64,000 bases of DNA from NCBI RefSeq assembly GCF_002934545.1, contig NZ_PTJA01000017.1, positions 1-64,000 of the forward strand, read 5' to 3'. Below are positions 46,136-56,855 of this stretch, one piece after another. This stretch comes from Lacrimispora xylanisolvens. GTDB lineage: Bacteria; Bacillota; Clostridia; Lachnospirales; Lachnospiraceae. Under the pieces are notes generated by a model. It was given only the letters and a program-made list of their open reading frames with translations, searched no databases and had not been told where the DNA came from. The position numbers and the translations under genes were made by a program. Position 1 is the stretch's first letter, and every line of letters starts with the position of its first letter.

Positions 46136-46183
46136 AGAAAAAAAAGATAGATGGTACAGATGCTTCCATCCATACCATCTACC
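46136..46183 (-). terminator. Terminator after the cell-wall-binding protein genes
   Basis: AGATGGTATGGATG / CATCTGTACCATCT stem (with one mismatch) ending in a T8 run on the minus strand, directly after the stop at 46188. Confidence 0.85.
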
Positions 46184-46187
46184 TGCT

Positions 46188-47213
46188 TTATTGTACCCAT
46201 AAGCCTGATTCATTAACCTTATAATTTCCATCTACCGTTGTATTGGTTGCCAGGCTTCCGTCTCCATTCAGATAATACCATTTTCCGGGAACCGGCTGAA
46301 TCCATCCGATGGCCATATCACCGTCGGTATTAAAGTAATACCAGATTCCATTAAGCTCCTGCCAGCCAGTCTTCATAGCGGCTTCTGAGTCCATGTAGTA
46401 CCATTTCTCATCAACCTTCTGCCAGCCGGTTACAGCGTAGCCATCCTGCTTAAAATAATACCATTTGCCGCTGATCATTTTCCAGCCGTCAGTCACATAG
46501 TTGCCATCTTCTGCGCGGTACTTCTTACCATCCTGGTAAGTTGCCCATACGCCCAACGTCTCGCCCAATTCCTGTACTACTGAATCATCAGAGGTAGTGA
46601 TATCTCCCTCTTTTAAATAATCATCCTGAGATGAATCCTTTAAAATAGCCTTTACTGTATAGTAATATTTATAACCGCTGTTCATATAAGGAAGAAGATC
46701 AGCTGATGTGGAAGATGTGGTCAGGCTTTTAATCCAGATTCCGCCCTCCTGATATAACACCACCTGGTATCTGGAAGCGAAAGGAACCTTTTTCCAGGAT
46801 GCCTTGGTCTTAGCAGTATCACTCCAGCCTGCCTTTTCCGGGGCTTCCAGCTTTGCTACAGGAACATAGGAGAAAGTAACGACAGTCTCTCCGTCCTGAC
46901 TATTCACAGAAAGGAGATTGGCACCTTTTACAGTACAGTCTGATCTCTCATAAGAACCAGCGATATGAATGGTACCCTTTACTTTTTTTCCAGGCTCCCA
47001 TTTATCCTCTTTGATGCTCCATTCCGGACTTTCTTCTGAATAATTCACTTTTACAGTTGGCATATTAATTCCATCTGTCCATGAACTCTTACTGCCATTC
47101 TCCACGTAAATCCTTAAGCTTCCTGACGCTGATGCCGTTATTCCGGTACCAAGAATCATGATCATGCATAAAAGCAGAAACCATATTCCTTTCCCTTTTC
47201 TCCAATTCATCAA
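46188..47213 (-). CDS. Secreted cell-wall-binding-repeat protein
   Basis: 341 residues. An N-terminal signal peptide (basic start MMNWRKGKG, hydrophobic IWFLLLCMIMILGTGI, cleavage near ASASG), a beta-rich middle part, then four to five choline-binding-type repeats such as GWKMISGKWYYFKQDG and GWQKVDEKWYYMD. These repeats bind teichoic acids or related surface polymers. A second copy follows. Role unknown. Confidence 0.9.
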   Translation of the reverse strand: MMNWRKGKGIWFLLLCMIMILGTGITASASGSLRIYVENGSKSSWTDGINMPTVKVNYSEESPEWSIKEDKWEPGKKVKGTIHIAGSYERSDCTVKGANLLSVNSQDGETVVTFSYVPVAKLEAPEKAGWSDTAKTKASWKKVPFASRYQVVLYQEGGIWIKSLTTSSTSADLLPYMNSGYKYYYTVKAILKDSSQDDYLKEGDITTSDDSVVQELGETLGVWATYQDGKKYRAEDGNYVTDGWKMISGKWYYFKQDGYAVTGWQKVDEKWYYMDSEAAMKTGWQELNGIWYYFNTDGDMAIGWIQPVPGKWYYLNGDGSLATNTTVDGNYKVNESGLWVQ

Positions 47214-47232
47214 TCTCTACTTCCTTTCTTCC

Positions 47233-48462
47233 CTACTTTCTCCAGATTCCCTCTCCATCTACAGTAAAACCGCTGATGTTCGTGTTGACTGCCTTTGATC
47301 CTTCACCTGGATAAAAATAAAACCAGTTGCCGTCAATCTGCTTCCAGCCTTCCTGCATAACGCCCTTGGAATCAGCATAATACCACTTATTGTTATAGGA
47401 GATCCAACCAGTTATCAGAGCACCCTCAACTCCACTTGTTGTGGATGGGTTTAAATAATACCATTTGTTATCGGATTTGTACCAGCCTGTCAGCATTGCT
47501 CCATCATTATTAAAAAAATAGGTTTTGTCGCCTTTTTGCTGCCAGCCAGTGAGCATGATACCGCTGCCGTCAAATAGATACCATATATTATTGATTTTAG
47601 ACCAGTTATTCTTTAAATAACTTCCATCTGGGTATCGATAGCTCCAGGTGTTTCCGTTCTTAATCCAGCCTACTGCACCGGTAGATGCAGTGCCGCTGTC
47701 CTGTCCGCTGCCGTCTGATACCTTCTCCTGAGGTACATATACCTCACCGGACTCGGTCCAGTCACTATTCTTTCCGTATTTATCCTCTGTACTGCTGTAT
47801 GGCACTGTACGTACTTTAAAACTGTAGGTGCCTGCTTTGGTCATATAGGGATAAAAATTATAAGAAGTCGCTTTCAGTTTCTCTACCTTCTTAATAATGG
47901 AGCTTCCGCGGTATAAATATACATCATAAGCTCCAGAGCCGTTATCTGGTGCACTCCATCTGGCATTGCCAAAACCGGAATCCTTCCAGTCTGCATCTTC
48001 CGGAGATTCATAGGTACCTTTCACCGGTTTAAACGTAAATGTTACATATAAAGTATCCGTGCCTGAACGGTTTGAGGAAACATAGGTACCGCCTTTAATC
48101 GAGATATTACTCGACTGATAGCCTCCTTTAAATGCATACTCATCAGCATTCGTAGCATGCAACGTCACCTTCATCTTCGGTTCAGAACCAATCTTCATTT
48201 CCTTGCTGTCGGATGTAATCCAGTCCAAGTCTGACACTTCGTATCTGTTGTTGTTGGTGTAAACATAATTACCACTTTCCGATGTTGTAGAAAAAGATGT
48301 CTCAGAAGGCAGAGTCTCTCCAGTGGAAATGTCTTCAAGTCCTACGTTAATGGTTACAGACGTTATAGTTTTCACGGTAGCAGCCATTGTCTCAAATGGT
48401 ATACTGGCCATCAATACCCCCAGTGCAGAGACGATAGTCACCAGTCTCTTTAAACGCTTCAT
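47233..48462 (-). CDS. Secreted cell-wall-binding-repeat protein
   Basis: 409 residues, similar build: signal peptide (MKRLKRLVTIVSALGVLMAS, cleavage near MAA), an Ig-like region with the motif SVTINVGLEDISTG, and at least five repeats (NWSKINNIWYLFDG, GWQQKGDKTYFFNND, GWYKSDNKWYYL, GWISYNNKWYYAD, GWKQIDGNWFYF). It shares the SPEDADW / APEKAGWSD segment with its neighbour, so the pair is a tandem duplication. A TATAAT box lies at 48493-48498. Confidence 0.9.
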   Translation of the reverse strand: MKRLKRLVTIVSALGVLMASIPFETMAATVKTITSVTINVGLEDISTGETLPSETSFSTTSESGNYVYTNNNRYEVSDLDWITSDSKEMKIGSEPKMKVTLHATNADEYAFKGGYQSSNISIKGGTYVSSNRSGTDTLYVTFTFKPVKGTYESPEDADWKDSGFGNARWSAPDNGSGAYDVYLYRGSSIIKKVEKLKATSYNFYPYMTKAGTYSFKVRTVPYSSTEDKYGKNSDWTESGEVYVPQEKVSDGSGQDSGTASTGAVGWIKNGNTWSYRYPDGSYLKNNWSKINNIWYLFDGSGIMLTGWQQKGDKTYFFNNDGAMLTGWYKSDNKWYYLNPSTTSGVEGALITGWISYNNKWYYADSKGVMQEGWKQIDGNWFYFYPGEGSKAVNTNISGFTVDGEGIWRK

Positions 48463-48609
48463 ACTTAATACCTCCCGTTTTTATTTTAGCGGATTATAAC
48501 AATAGAACCATAATATTCTACAATTTACATTATAGCCCTGAAAGCAATTGTCCGTCAACTTACGATATTCTTTCTTTATTCTTGCGTTTCTTAACTGGGG
48601 GAAAAATAA

Positions 48610-48642
48610 AAAAACCGATAAGGAATCGCTTCCTTACCGGGA
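48610..48642 (-). terminator. Terminator after rplQ
   Basis: CCGGTAAGGAA / TTCCTTATCGG stem with a four-base loop followed by a T7 run on the minus strand; end of the alpha operon. Confidence 0.88.
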
Positions 48643-48654
48643 TTTTATTATTAA

Positions 48655-49191
48655 TTATACAAGCTCAAGAAGTACTTCCATTGCTGCATCACCTTTACGC
48701 TGGCCGATCTTAACGATACGTGTGTAACCACCGTTACGGGATACATACTTTGGTGCAACCTCATCAAACAGCTTCTTTGGAAGATCAACAGACTTTGTAT
48801 TCTTCTTTCTTCCTGCAGCTTCAGACGGAACTTCTGTTACATCGTAAAGGACCTTTAACATCTGTCTTCTTGCATGAAGTCTGGAAGGAAGATCTTTCTT
48901 GATTTCTTTCTCTACTTCATCATAAACAGTTACTTTCTTGCCGTTTACAACATCTTTTACTCTCTTGCCGTCTTTATCTTTACGTGCAACCTTAGCTGTT
49001 ACCTTAACAGTTTCAAAGTTATCTTTCTCTTTTACTGCTAAAGCGATCAGGCCTTCTGCAACTTTGCGGATTTCCTTAGCTCTTGCTTCTGTTGTCACGA
49101 TCTTGCCATTATAGATTAATGCAGTTACCTGGCTTCTGATTAATGCTTTTCTCTGACTGGAAGTTTTTCCCAGTTTTCTATATCCTGCCAT
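48655..49191 (-). CDS. rplQ: 50S ribosomal protein L17
   Basis: 178 residues, longer than the 112-130 of most L17 by an insertion (about residues 55-105, KVARKDKDGKRVKDVVNGKK...) typical for this family of clostridia. Start MAGYRKLGKTSSQRKALIRSQ. ATG at 49191 has GGAGGAATATTGAG. Last gene of the alpha operon. Confidence 0.96.
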   Translation of the reverse strand: MAGYRKLGKTSSQRKALIRSQVTALIYNGKIVTTEARAKEIRKVAEGLIALAVKEKDNFETVKVTAKVARKDKDGKRVKDVVNGKKVTVYDEVEKEIKKDLPSRLHARRQMLKVLYDVTEVPSEAAGRKKNTKSVDLPKKLFDEVAPKYVSRNGGYTRIVKIGQRKGDAAMEVLLELV

Positions 49192-49288
49192 CTCAATATT
49201 CCTCCATTTGTGGAACACGGATACATGCTTCTTCGGTCTTACTGTATCAGTGCTTAATCTCCATAAATCAACTGCTTAAGCGAATCAA

Positions 49289-50257
49289 TTATGCATTGGT
49301 ATCATCGCTCGGATTCAGCTGTAAGCCTAATTCCTTCAACTTTGCCAACACTTCTTCTAAAGACTTGCGGCCTAAGTTACGTACCTTCATCATATCTTCA
49401 GAAGTTCTGTTGCACAGTTCTTCTACCGTATTGATTCCGGCTCTCTTAAGACAATTATAAGAACGAACGGAAAGCTCCAGTTCATCTATATTCATCTCAA
49501 GAACTTTTTCCTTCTCATTATCTTCCTTCTCCACCATAACTTCTGCAGTTTTGGCGTTCTCAGATAAATCAATGAAAAGGTTCAAATGCTCACTCAGTAC
49601 CTTTGCAGCCAGGCTGACTGCTTCATCTGGTGCCAGAGTTCCATTTGTAAATACATCTAAAGTCAGCTTATCGTAATCGGTAACCTGACCTACTCGGGTG
49701 TTTTCTACCGTCATATTGACGCGTTCTACTGGTGTATAAATAGAATCAACAGCTATCACACCTATCGGTAAATCTTCACTCTTATTCTTGTCTGCACTCA
49801 CATAGCCACGGCCTTTTGTGATAGTAAGCTCCATATAGAACTTACTGTCTGTACCACCGCTAAGTGTAGCGATAACCTGATCCGGGTTCATGATCTCGAT
49901 ATCGGGATCAGCCTGGATATCAGCAGCTGTTACCACACCTTCGCCTTCAAACTCGATGTATGCAACTTTTGCTTCGTTGGTATCGCTGTTGTTTTTAATA
50001 GATAAGCTCTTGATGTTCATAATGATCTCAGTCACATCTTCCTTAACACCAGGAATAGAACTGAATTCATGCAAAACGCCGTCGATTTTTACCTGGCTGA
50101 CTGCAGCGCCCGGTAAGGAAGAAAGCATGATTCTTCTTAAGGAATTACCTAAAGTCGTGCCATAACCTCTTTCAAGCGGTTCAACTACAAACTTGCCATA
50201 TTTTTTATCTTCTGAGATTTCAGCAATCTCAATGTTTGGTTTTTCAAAATCGAACAC
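49289..50257 (-). CDS. rpoA: DNA-directed RNA polymerase subunit alpha
   Basis: 322 residues with the N-terminal dimerisation domain ([29 protein letters not shown]) and C-terminal DNA-binding domain ([20 protein letters not shown] ... [12 protein letters not shown]). Start GTG at 50257 is inferred from GGAGGGG six bases before it; the frame stays open to 50305. Confidence 0.96.
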   Translation of the reverse strand: MFDFEKPNIEIAEISEDKKYGKFVVEPLERGYGTTLGNSLRRIMLSSLPGAAVSQVKIDGVLHEFSSIPGVKEDVTEIIMNIKSLSIKNNSDTNEAKVAYIEFEGEGVVTAADIQADPDIEIMNPDQVIATLSGGTDSKFYMELTITKGRGYVSADKNKSEDLPIGVIAVDSIYTPVERVNMTVENTRVGQVTDYDKLTLDVFTNGTLAPDEAVSLAAKVLSEHLNLFIDLSENAKTAEVMVEKEDNEKEKVLEMNIDELELSVRSYNCLKRAGINTVEELCNRTSEDMMKVRNLGRKSLEEVLAKLKELGLQLNPSDDTNA

Positions 50258-50365
50258 TAATAGCCCCTCCTTTTGGGTATTTTGTATCGAGGGTCTTATA
50301 CTCAAACCTTGCCCGGAAGCATAACGCCCCCGGGCGAAAGCCAGCTTCTATCAACAGACTTTCAA

Positions 50366-50959
50366 TTATTTGGAGTACAACTCGACGATAAGCATTTCAT
50401 TCACTGGAACATCAATCTCATCTCTTGTTGGTAACTCTTTAACAGTACCACGTAAATTCTCATGGTCAACATCAAGCCATGCCGGAACCATACGGCCAGC
50501 TGTTGTTTCCTGAACACTTTTAAATCTTGCATTGGATTTGCATTTTTCTTTTACTTCGATTACATCGCCAACTTTTACGATGAAGGAAGGAATGTTTACG
50601 CACTTACCATTTACAAGAATGCTTTTATGGTCAACCATCTGTCTGGTCTCTCTTCTTGTTCTACCGAATCCCATACGGAAAACTACATTGTCAAGTCTTC
50701 TTTCAAGAAGAATCATCAGGTTTTCGCCAACCAGACCATTCATTCTTTCAGCCTTGGCATAATAGTTACGGAAAGGTTTCTCAAGCACGCCGTAGATGAA
50801 TTTAGCTTTCTGCTTTTCTCTCAGCTGAATGCCGTACTCACTCATCTTTCTGTTTGCTCTTTTTAATTCTCTCTTTGATTTTTTATCTATTCCTAAATAG
50901 ATCGGATCAAGACCAAGGGATCTACATCTTTTAAGAACAGGAACTCTATCAACTGCCAC
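50366..50959 (-). CDS. rpsD: 30S ribosomal protein S4
   Basis: 197 residues. MAVDRVPVLKRCRSLGLDP start, S4 RNA-binding domain RRLDNVVFRMGFGRTRRETRQMV. No zinc cysteine cluster at the start, so the C-minus form. Confidence 0.97.
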   Translation of the reverse strand: MAVDRVPVLKRCRSLGLDPIYLGIDKKSKRELKRANRKMSEYGIQLREKQKAKFIYGVLEKPFRNYYAKAERMNGLVGENLMILLERRLDNVVFRMGFGRTRRETRQMVDHKSILVNGKCVNIPSFIVKVGDVIEVKEKCKSNARFKSVQETTAGRMVPAWLDVDHENLRGTVKELPTRDEIDVPVNEMLIVELYSK

Positions 50960-50975
50960 TGTAATTACCTCCTAA

Positions 50976-51377
50976 TTAGACTCTTCTACGTTTTGGTGGA
51001 CGACATCCGTTATGTGGTACAGGAGTTACGTCCTTGATGCTGGTTACTTCTAAACCGCATGCCTGAAGTGCACGAATAGCTGCTTCACGGCCTGAACCAG
51101 GACCTTTAACCATAACGTCTACTGATTTTAAACCATGTACAAGAGCTGCTTTAGTAGCAGTTTCTGCCGCCATCTGAGCTGCATATGGAGTAGATTTCCT
51201 TGAACCTCTAAATCCCAGACCACCAGCACTTGCCCATGATAATGCATTACCCTGTGTATCAGTTAATGTCACAATTGTGTTATTAAAAGATGACTGGATA
51301 TGTGCTTGTCCGCGTTCAACGTTTTTCTTTACGCGCTTTTTTGTCACTTTTTTAGTAGTGGACACTTTTTTAGCCAT
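50976..51377 (-). CDS. rpsK: 30S ribosomal protein S11
   Basis: 133 residues. [18 protein letters not shown] and the C-terminal [17 protein letters not shown] are diagnostic. Confidence 0.97.
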   Translation of the reverse strand: MAKKVSTTKKVTKKRVKKNVERGQAHIQSSFNNTIVTLTDTQGNALSWASAGGLGFRGSRKSTPYAAQMAAETATKAALVHGLKSVDVMVKGPGSGREAAIRALQACGLEVTSIKDVTPVPHNGCRPPKRRRV

Positions 51378-51507
51378 TTTAAACTAACCTACTTTCTTTA
51401 TAGTTGCTCCGCCCTGCCCGCAGCCGCGTAACGCAGGGTACGAAATCTGAATCCTGTTATTCCTGTTTTTAAAACATGTAACGTGATTCGCTGTTAAATT
51501 TAGTATC

Positions 51508-51876
51508 TTACTTTTTCTTGTTTGCTACAGTCTTTCTTGGACCCTTACGAGTTCTTGCGTTAGTCTTGGTTTTCTGACCACGAACTGGAAGACTCTTTCT
51601 ATGACGGATTCCGCGATAGCATCCGATTTCCTGAAGTCTCTTGATGTTCATAGCGATTTCTCTACGTAAATCACCTTCAACAGTCTGGGATTCAGTAATT
51701 ACTTCTGCAATTCTCTTTACTTCGTCATCGGTTAAGTCCTTAACACGAGTGTCAGGATTAACGCCAGCAGTTGTAAGAATACGGTTTGAACTGGTTCTAC
51801 CGATACCGTAGATGTAAGTTAAACCGATCTCAACACGTTTTTCTCTTGGTAAATCAACACCTGAAATACGAGCCAT
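51508..51876 (-). CDS. rpsM: 30S ribosomal protein S13
   Basis: 122 residues, full length. [26 protein letters not shown] start and [23 protein letters not shown] end. Confidence 0.97.
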   Translation of the reverse strand: MARISGVDLPREKRVEIGLTYIYGIGRTSSNRILTTAGVNPDTRVKDLTDDEVKRIAEVITESQTVEGDLRREIAMNIKRLQEIGCYRGIRHRKSLPVRGQKTKTNARTRKGPRKTVANKKK

Positions 51877-51903
51877 GTGTGTAGTACACCTCCATTAATT
51901 ATT

Positions 51904-52017
51904 TTAACCTTGTCTCTGCTTATGCTTAGGATTTTCACAGATTACTCTGATACTGCCTTTTCTTTTGATGATTTTGCATTTTTCGCAAATCGGCTTGACT
52001 GATGATCTAACCTTCAC
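51904..52017 (-). CDS. rpmJ: 50S ribosomal protein L36
   Basis: 37 residues. [20 protein letters not shown] with the four zinc ligands C11, C14, C27 and H32 present. Start codon is GTG with AGGAGAATTGCT upstream. Confidence 0.95.
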   Translation of the reverse strand: MKVRSSVKPICEKCKIIKRKGSIRVICENPKHKQRQG

Positions 52018-52326
52018 AGCAATTCTCCTTTCCGTTATGCGCCCTTTCACATGCAAAGGTAAGTTCCCTGCACCTGATTCTTCTATATAAATCCGGCGGC
52101 AAAGGAGCGTCCTTCCAAAAGAGCTTTCTGAGTATACCCGCAGTGTGTTTTTATCTTAAAACCAGTGCTGCCCTCATGGGCATAATACACCCAGTATTTC
52201 AACAAAGTCGCTATAGCATTATAACACTGTTTCTTTTAAAATGCAAGCGGTTTTTCCTATATATTTATTAACCCTTTGCCCTGGCGTGTCGCGCTCCTGA
52301 TGTGGAACGCGCCGGACCTGGACGCT
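52018..52326 (-). promoter_or_regulatory. Gap between infA and rpmJ with internal promoter
   Basis: On the minus strand TTGCAT (52242-52247) and TATAAT (52219-52224) with a 17-base spacer give a strong promoter for rpmJ to rplQ, with a leader of about 195 bases. A GC-rich hairpin (GCGCGTTCC / GGAGCGCG) lies just after infA. The leader may carry S4-binding structure but no motif is clear. Confidence 0.75.
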
Positions 52327-52545
52327 TTATTTATCTCGCCAGATGATTCTTCCCTTGCTTAAATCATAAGGGGACATCTCAATGGTTACCTTATCACCTG
52401 GTAAAATACGAATGTAGTTCATGCGAAGTTTTCCGCTTATGTGAGCTAATACCTGATGCCCGTTTTCCAGTTCAACCTGGAACATGGCATTGGGAAGCTT
52501 CTCCACAACGGTGCCTTCAATTTCAATAACATCTGCTTTTGACAT
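52327..52545 (-). CDS. infA: Translation initiation factor IF-1
   Basis: 72 residues, S1-like OB fold. [41 protein letters not shown] split by the usual blocks. Binds the A site of 30S during initiation. Confidence 0.97.
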   Translation of the reverse strand: MSKADVIEIEGTVVEKLPNAMFQVELENGHQVLAHISGKLRMNYIRILPGDKVTIEMSPYDLSKGRIIWRDK

Positions 52546-52550
52546 AAAGC

Positions 52551-52832
52551 TTACCTCCTAACAACCTGATCTTCTCTTTTGAAACATCGGATGAAATGTT
52601 TGATCTCTTCATCAGTGACTCTTTTATTTTCCCGGATTTTATCTCCTGGGGACTGTTTCTCCCACAAAAGGGGGATTACATGCTTTTTCTTTTTTTTCTT
52701 GGGGCAGTCAAGACGTCTTATTTTTCCGTCCACCAGATATATATATTCGCCTTCCTCACGCAATATGAAGAAAAACTCTCCTTTGTCGTGCCCTGCCGTG
52801 GATTTTACCAATAAACCGGTGTATTCACTCAT
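52551..52832 (-). CDS. KOW-domain RNA-binding protein (L14e/L24-like)
   Basis: 93 residues with a KOW motif ([19 protein letters not shown]) followed by a six-lysine run (about 45-50). Small KOW proteins in this place between map and infA are usual in clostridia; role in ribosome or translation inferred from context. Confidence 0.85.
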   Translation of the reverse strand: MSEYTGLLVKSTAGHDKGEFFFILREEGEYIYLVDGKIRRLDCPKKKKKKHVIPLLWEKQSPGDKIRENKRVTDEEIKHFIRCFKREDQVVRR

Positions 52833-52836
52833 CGGT

Positions 52837-53607
52837 CTATTCCCCGCAGACAGAGGAAACCAGACTTAATATCTCCGGCTCACCTTCTGTGATAAGAACC
52901 GTGTTCTCATAATGAGCGGACAGCTTTCCGTCTTCTGTTACTACGGTCCAGTCATCATCAAGCCAGACTACCTCCAATGTCCCCTCATTAATCATGGGCT
53001 CGATGGCAAGTGTCATGCCTGGTCTTAATTTGATTCCCCGTCTTCTTGTGGAAAAATTCGGTATTTCAGGATCCTCGTGTAGATGGGAACCGATTCCGTG
53101 GCCGACTAAATCCCGGACAACGCCATATCCGAACTTTTCTGCATATTTCTGGATTGCTGCAGATATTTCACCTAAATGATTGCCAGATTTTGCATATTTA
53201 ATCCCTTCAAAGAAACATTGTTTCGTCACTTCCATGAGTTGGCCCGCTTCAGGAGTGATCTCTCCGATCCCGTAAGTCCTTGCTGCATCAGAATGAAATC
53301 CTTTGTAAATAACTCCTGCATCAAGACTTACAATATCTCCTTCTCTCAGGATACGCTTCTTACTTGGAATCCCGTGAACCACTTCATCATTGACTGATAC
53401 ACAGATGGAGGCAGGATAACCATTATAATTTAAGAAAGAAGGTATACAGCCATAGCTTCTTATGATCTCTTCACCCAGATGGTCAATATCCCAGGTCGTC
53501 ATTCCCGGCTTCAAGGCCTTCTTAAGTTCTTCATGAGTGATGCAAAGAATTCTTCCAGCCTCTCTCATAAGTTCTATTTCTCTTGCAGATTTAATCGTAA
53601 CTGACAT
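52837..53607 (-). CDS. map: Methionine aminopeptidase, type I
   Basis: 256 residues. Metal ligands: VSLDAGVIYKGFHSDAARTYG (two Asp), GHGIGSHLHEDPEIPNF (His), AIEPMINEG (Glu), YENTVLITE (Glu). Removes the initiator Met. Follows adk by 3 bases. Confidence 0.96.
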   Translation of the reverse strand: MSVTIKSAREIELMREAGRILCITHEELKKALKPGMTTWDIDHLGEEIIRSYGCIPSFLNYNGYPASICVSVNDEVVHGIPSKKRILREGDIVSLDAGVIYKGFHSDAARTYGIGEITPEAGQLMEVTKQCFFEGIKYAKSGNHLGEISAAIQKYAEKFGYGVVRDLVGHGIGSHLHEDPEIPNFSTRRRGIKLRPGMTLAIEPMINEGTLEVVWLDDDWTVVTEDGKLSAHYENTVLITEGEPEILSLVSSVCGE

Positions 53608-53610
53608 AAA

Positions 53611-54255
53611 CTATGCTCCTAGGATGTCAGTGATATCGGAGAACACTTTATTTAATTCCTGTGTTCCGTCAACATTCACCAGCACGCCGGCTTCTTTATA
53701 ATAATCAATCAATGGTCTGGTCTGATCATGGTAAACCGCCAAACGTTTTTTTACGGTTTCCGGCTTATCATCATCTCTTAAGACAAGTTCTGAACCACAG
53801 ACATCGCATATTCCCGCAACCTTACTGGGGTTATACACAATATGATATGTAGCTCCGCAGGATATGCAGGCACGTCTTCCTGACATTCTGCTGATAATAT
53901 TCTCATCGGGAACGTCAACGTTTATCGCAAAGTCTATCTTCTGTCCCATTTCAGTAATGGCTTTCTGAAGGCTTTCTGCCTGGGGAATGGTTCTTGGAAA
54001 TCCGTCCAGTACGTAACCGTTTTTGCAGTCTTCCTGCTGTATACGGTCCATCAGCATACCGATGGTAAGTTCATCCGGTACAAGAGCTCCCTGATCCATA
54101 TATTCCTTTGCTTTTCTACCCAGCTGTGTTCCTTCTTTTATGTTGGAACGGAAAATATCTCCGGTAGAAACATGAGGAATCTGATATTTCTCAGCAATTT
54201 TTTTAGCCTGGGTACCTTTGCCGGCACCAGGGGCACCTAACATGATGATTTTCAT
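53611..54255 (-). CDS. adk: Adenylate kinase
   Basis: 214 residues. P-loop [15 protein letters not shown]; lid domain with zinc cysteines CISCGATYH ... [11 protein letters not shown] at 54255 has GGAGGGACTGTTG. Confidence 0.97.
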   Translation of the reverse strand: MKIIMLGAPGAGKGTQAKKIAEKYQIPHVSTGDIFRSNIKEGTQLGRKAKEYMDQGALVPDELTIGMLMDRIQQEDCKNGYVLDGFPRTIPQAESLQKAITEMGQKIDFAINVDVPDENIISRMSGRRACISCGATYHIVYNPSKVAGICDVCGSELVLRDDDKPETVKKRLAVYHDQTRPLIDYYKEAGVLVNVDGTQELNKVFSDITDILGA

Positions 54256-54340
54256 CAACAGTCCCTCCATTAATATAAGGTTTAAATAGCACAAATCCCA
54301 AGGAAAAACACGCCACGGCGTGCTTCCCTTGGTTTGCTTT

Positions 54341-55663
54341 CTAATCGTTTAAAAATCCTTTATAGTAACGCACAAGCATCTGGGACTCAATCGCCTTTAA
54401 TGTCTCCAGCACAACACTGACAATAATGATCAGGGATGTACCACCGAAGGAAAGACGGCTTACACTGAATAAACCGGAAACCATAATCGGAATGATACAG
54501 ACGATAGTCAGACCGCATGCTCCTATAAATACGATATAGTTTAAAATTGAATTAAGGTAATCACTGGTTGGTTTACCTGGGCGGATACCCGGGATAAAAC
54601 CACCGGACTTTTTCATATTATTTGCTACTTCAAGGGGATTAAATGTAATTGAAGTATAGAAATATGCAAACACGATGATAAGCGCGATATAAACCACAAG
54701 ACCAATTGTATAAGCCGGTCTTTCAGGTTTAAACCAGTTGGAAGAACTGAGTGCGGCTAAAATATGTCCGCCAATGCTTTCGTAGTTAATCCTGCTTCCC
54801 ATAAACTGGGAGATCACTACGGGGAATGACATGATGGAGGAAGCGAAAATAACCGGGATAACACCGGCGGTATTTACCTTCAGCGGAATGTTGGTTGCTT
54901 GTCCGCCTACCATCTTGCGTCCCTGCATCTTTTTGGAGTACTGCACAGGAATTCTTCTTTCACCATCCTGAAGGATGATGACGAATACAACGATAGCGAC
55001 AATCACTGCAATAATAATGATCGCTGCAACAGCAGCTACTGCAACTGACTTACCAGACATAAATCTGGTATAAAGTGTAGATGCATCGGAAGGGAAACTG
55101 GAAATGATGTTAAATAAAAGGACAATGGAAATACCATTTCCCACACCATTTTCTGTAATACGCTCACCGATCCACATCAGGAGCGCACTACCTGCCGTCA
55201 TGGTAACCACTGCAATGATAACGCTTAATGCATTATATTCTCTTAACAGTCCCTGGCCTCCGAATCCCATCGCCATAGCGATAGATTCGATTAAGGCCAG
55301 AGCAACTGTAACATAGCGGGTGTATTCTGCAATCTTCTTTCTTCCATCTTCACCGTCCTGCTGCATTTCCTCAAGTTTGGGAATTGCAATGGTAAGGAGC
55401 TGCATGATAATGGAAGATGTGATGTAGGGGGTAATGCTCAGCGCAAAGACGGACATATTGGTAAAGGAACTACCTGTCACTGCGTTAAAAAATCCAAACG
55501 CATCGTTATTATTCTGAGCAAAAAAATCTTTGAAAAAGCTTGTTTCAACTCCTGGAATCGGCAGCTGTGAGCCGATTCTGGTAACCACCAGCATCAGGAA
55601 CGTATAGATGAGTTTCTTTCTTACGTCCTTGATCTTGAATGCATTACGGAGTGTTTTTAACAT
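54341..55663 (-). CDS. secY: Preprotein translocase subunit SecY
   Basis: 440 residues, ten transmembrane segments, channel of the Sec translocon. [24 protein letters not shown]-like [12 protein letters not shown] and [15 protein letters not shown] blocks are present. Overlaps nothing; 2-base gap to rplO. Confidence 0.97.
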   Translation of the reverse strand: MLKTLRNAFKIKDVRKKLIYTFLMLVVTRIGSQLPIPGVETSFFKDFFAQNNNDAFGFFNAVTGSSFTNMSVFALSITPYITSSIIMQLLTIAIPKLEEMQQDGEDGRKKIAEYTRYVTVALALIESIAMAMGFGGQGLLREYNALSVIIAVVTMTAGSALLMWIGERITENGVGNGISIVLLFNIISSFPSDASTLYTRFMSGKSVAVAAVAAIIIIAVIVAIVVFVIILQDGERRIPVQYSKKMQGRKMVGGQATNIPLKVNTAGVIPVIFASSIMSFPVVISQFMGSRINYESIGGHILAALSSSNWFKPERPAYTIGLVVYIALIIVFAYFYTSITFNPLEVANNMKKSGGFIPGIRPGKPTSDYLNSILNYIVFIGACGLTIVCIIPIMVSGLFSVSRLSFGGTSLIIIVSVVLETLKAIESQMLVRYYKGFLND

Positions 55664-55664
55664 A

Positions 55665-56105
55665 TTAGATCACCTCGCAGGTTCCACCTAAAGCCTCGAT
55701 TTTGGTTTTTGCGCCTTCGCTGAAAGCACCTACCTTTACTGTAAGCTTTTTGGTTAATTCTCCATTTCCAAGGATCTTAACTCCATCACGCGGATTCTTA
55801 ACGATACCGCTCTCTAATAAAGTCTCAACAGTCACTACTGTACCGTTGTCGAATGCTTCTAAAGCGCCTACATTAATGCCAATGATTTCTTTTGTATTTC
55901 TATTTTTAAAGCCTCTCTTCGGAATACGTCTGTATAAAGGCATCTGACCACCTTCGAAACCTGGTCTGGTAGCTCCGGAACGAGCCTTCTGTCCTTTATG
56001 ACCTTTACCTGCTGTCTTACCGTTACCTGAACCGTGACCGCGGCCTCTTCTGAAGTTATCGCTGTGTTTGGAACCCAACGCAGGCTGTAAATTTGATAAA
56101 TCCAT
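55665..56105 (-). CDS. rplO: 50S ribosomal protein L15
   Basis: 146 residues. [44 protein letters not shown] start pattern. ATG at 56105 with AAGGAGG eight bases upstream; a GTG three codons earlier is less fit. Confidence 0.96.
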   Translation of the reverse strand: MDLSNLQPALGSKHSDNFRRGRGHGSGNGKTAGKGHKGQKARSGATRPGFEGGQMPLYRRIPKRGFKNRNTKEIIGINVGALEAFDNGTVVTVETLLESGIVKNPRDGVKILGNGELTKKLTVKVGAFSEGAKTKIEALGGTCEVI

Positions 56106-56131
56106 CGCTTGCACCTCCTTACTGTTTTCTC

Positions 56132-56314
56132 TTAAATCTCTTCAACTTTTACTAAATGACGCACGCTAGCGATCATACCTCTGACTGCACCATTGTCCGG
56201 CATCTCAACTGTTTTGTGAAGCTTCTTTAAGCCTAATGCTAAAACGGTTGCTTTGTGCTTCGGTATAGCGCCGATCGGGGATTTCACCAATGTGATTTTT
56301 AATTTATCTGCCAT
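56132..56314 (-). CDS. rpmD: 50S ribosomal protein L30
   Basis: 60 residues, full length. [37 protein letters not shown] split over the usual fold. Confidence 0.96.
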   Translation of the reverse strand: MADKLKITLVKSPIGAIPKHKATVLALGLKKLHKTVEMPDNGAVRGMIASVRHLVKVEEI

Positions 56315-56327
56315 CTTCTTATCCTCC

Positions 56328-56837
56328 TTAGCCTAAAATCTCTTCAACAGATTTGCCGCGAAGTCTTGCAACTTCCTCAGGAGTTTTTAACTGAGTTAAT
56401 CCTTCGATTGTAGCTAATACTACATTCGTCTTATTATTGGAACCTAAGGACTTTGTACGGATGTTCTTAATACCTGCAAGCTCTACAACTGCACGGGCAG
56501 GACCTCCCGCGATAACTCCTGTACCTTCGTTAGCTCTCTTAAGAAGTACGGAAGCACTTCCAAAGTTTCCAACCAGATCATGAGGGATACTGTTGTTCTC
56601 ATCAATCGGAACAGAAACCATATTCTTTACAGCAGCCTCTTTTCCTTTACGGATTGCTTCTGGAACTTCTCCGGCTTTGCCAAGACCAGCACCAACATGG
56701 CCGTTGCCATCGCCTACGACTACTAAAGCAGAGAATCTCATGGTACGTCCACCCTTAACGGTTTTAGATACACGCTTGATAGCAACCACCTTGTCGTTTA
56801 ATTCTAACTGATTTGCATCAATATTTGTATGTTTCAC
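56328..56837 (-). CDS. rpsE: 30S ribosomal protein S5
   Basis: 169 residues. N-terminal dsRNA-binding fold [34 protein letters not shown] and the C-terminal half. Confidence 0.97.
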   Translation of the reverse strand: MKHTNIDANQLELNDKVVAIKRVSKTVKGGRTMRFSALVVVGDGNGHVGAGLGKAGEVPEAIRKGKEAAVKNMVSVPIDENNSIPHDLVGNFGSASVLLKRANEGTGVIAGGPARAVVELAGIKNIRTKSLGSNNKTNVVLATIEGLTQLKTPEEVARLRGKSVEEILG

Positions 56838-56855
56838 GCTGTGTTCTCCTCTCTA

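Noticed and set aside
52676-52700. A-rich Lys run in the KOW protein as a slippage switch
   Set aside because: The run codes lysines in AAA/AAG mixture in a small basic protein, common in ribosome-associated proteins; no sign of frameshift.
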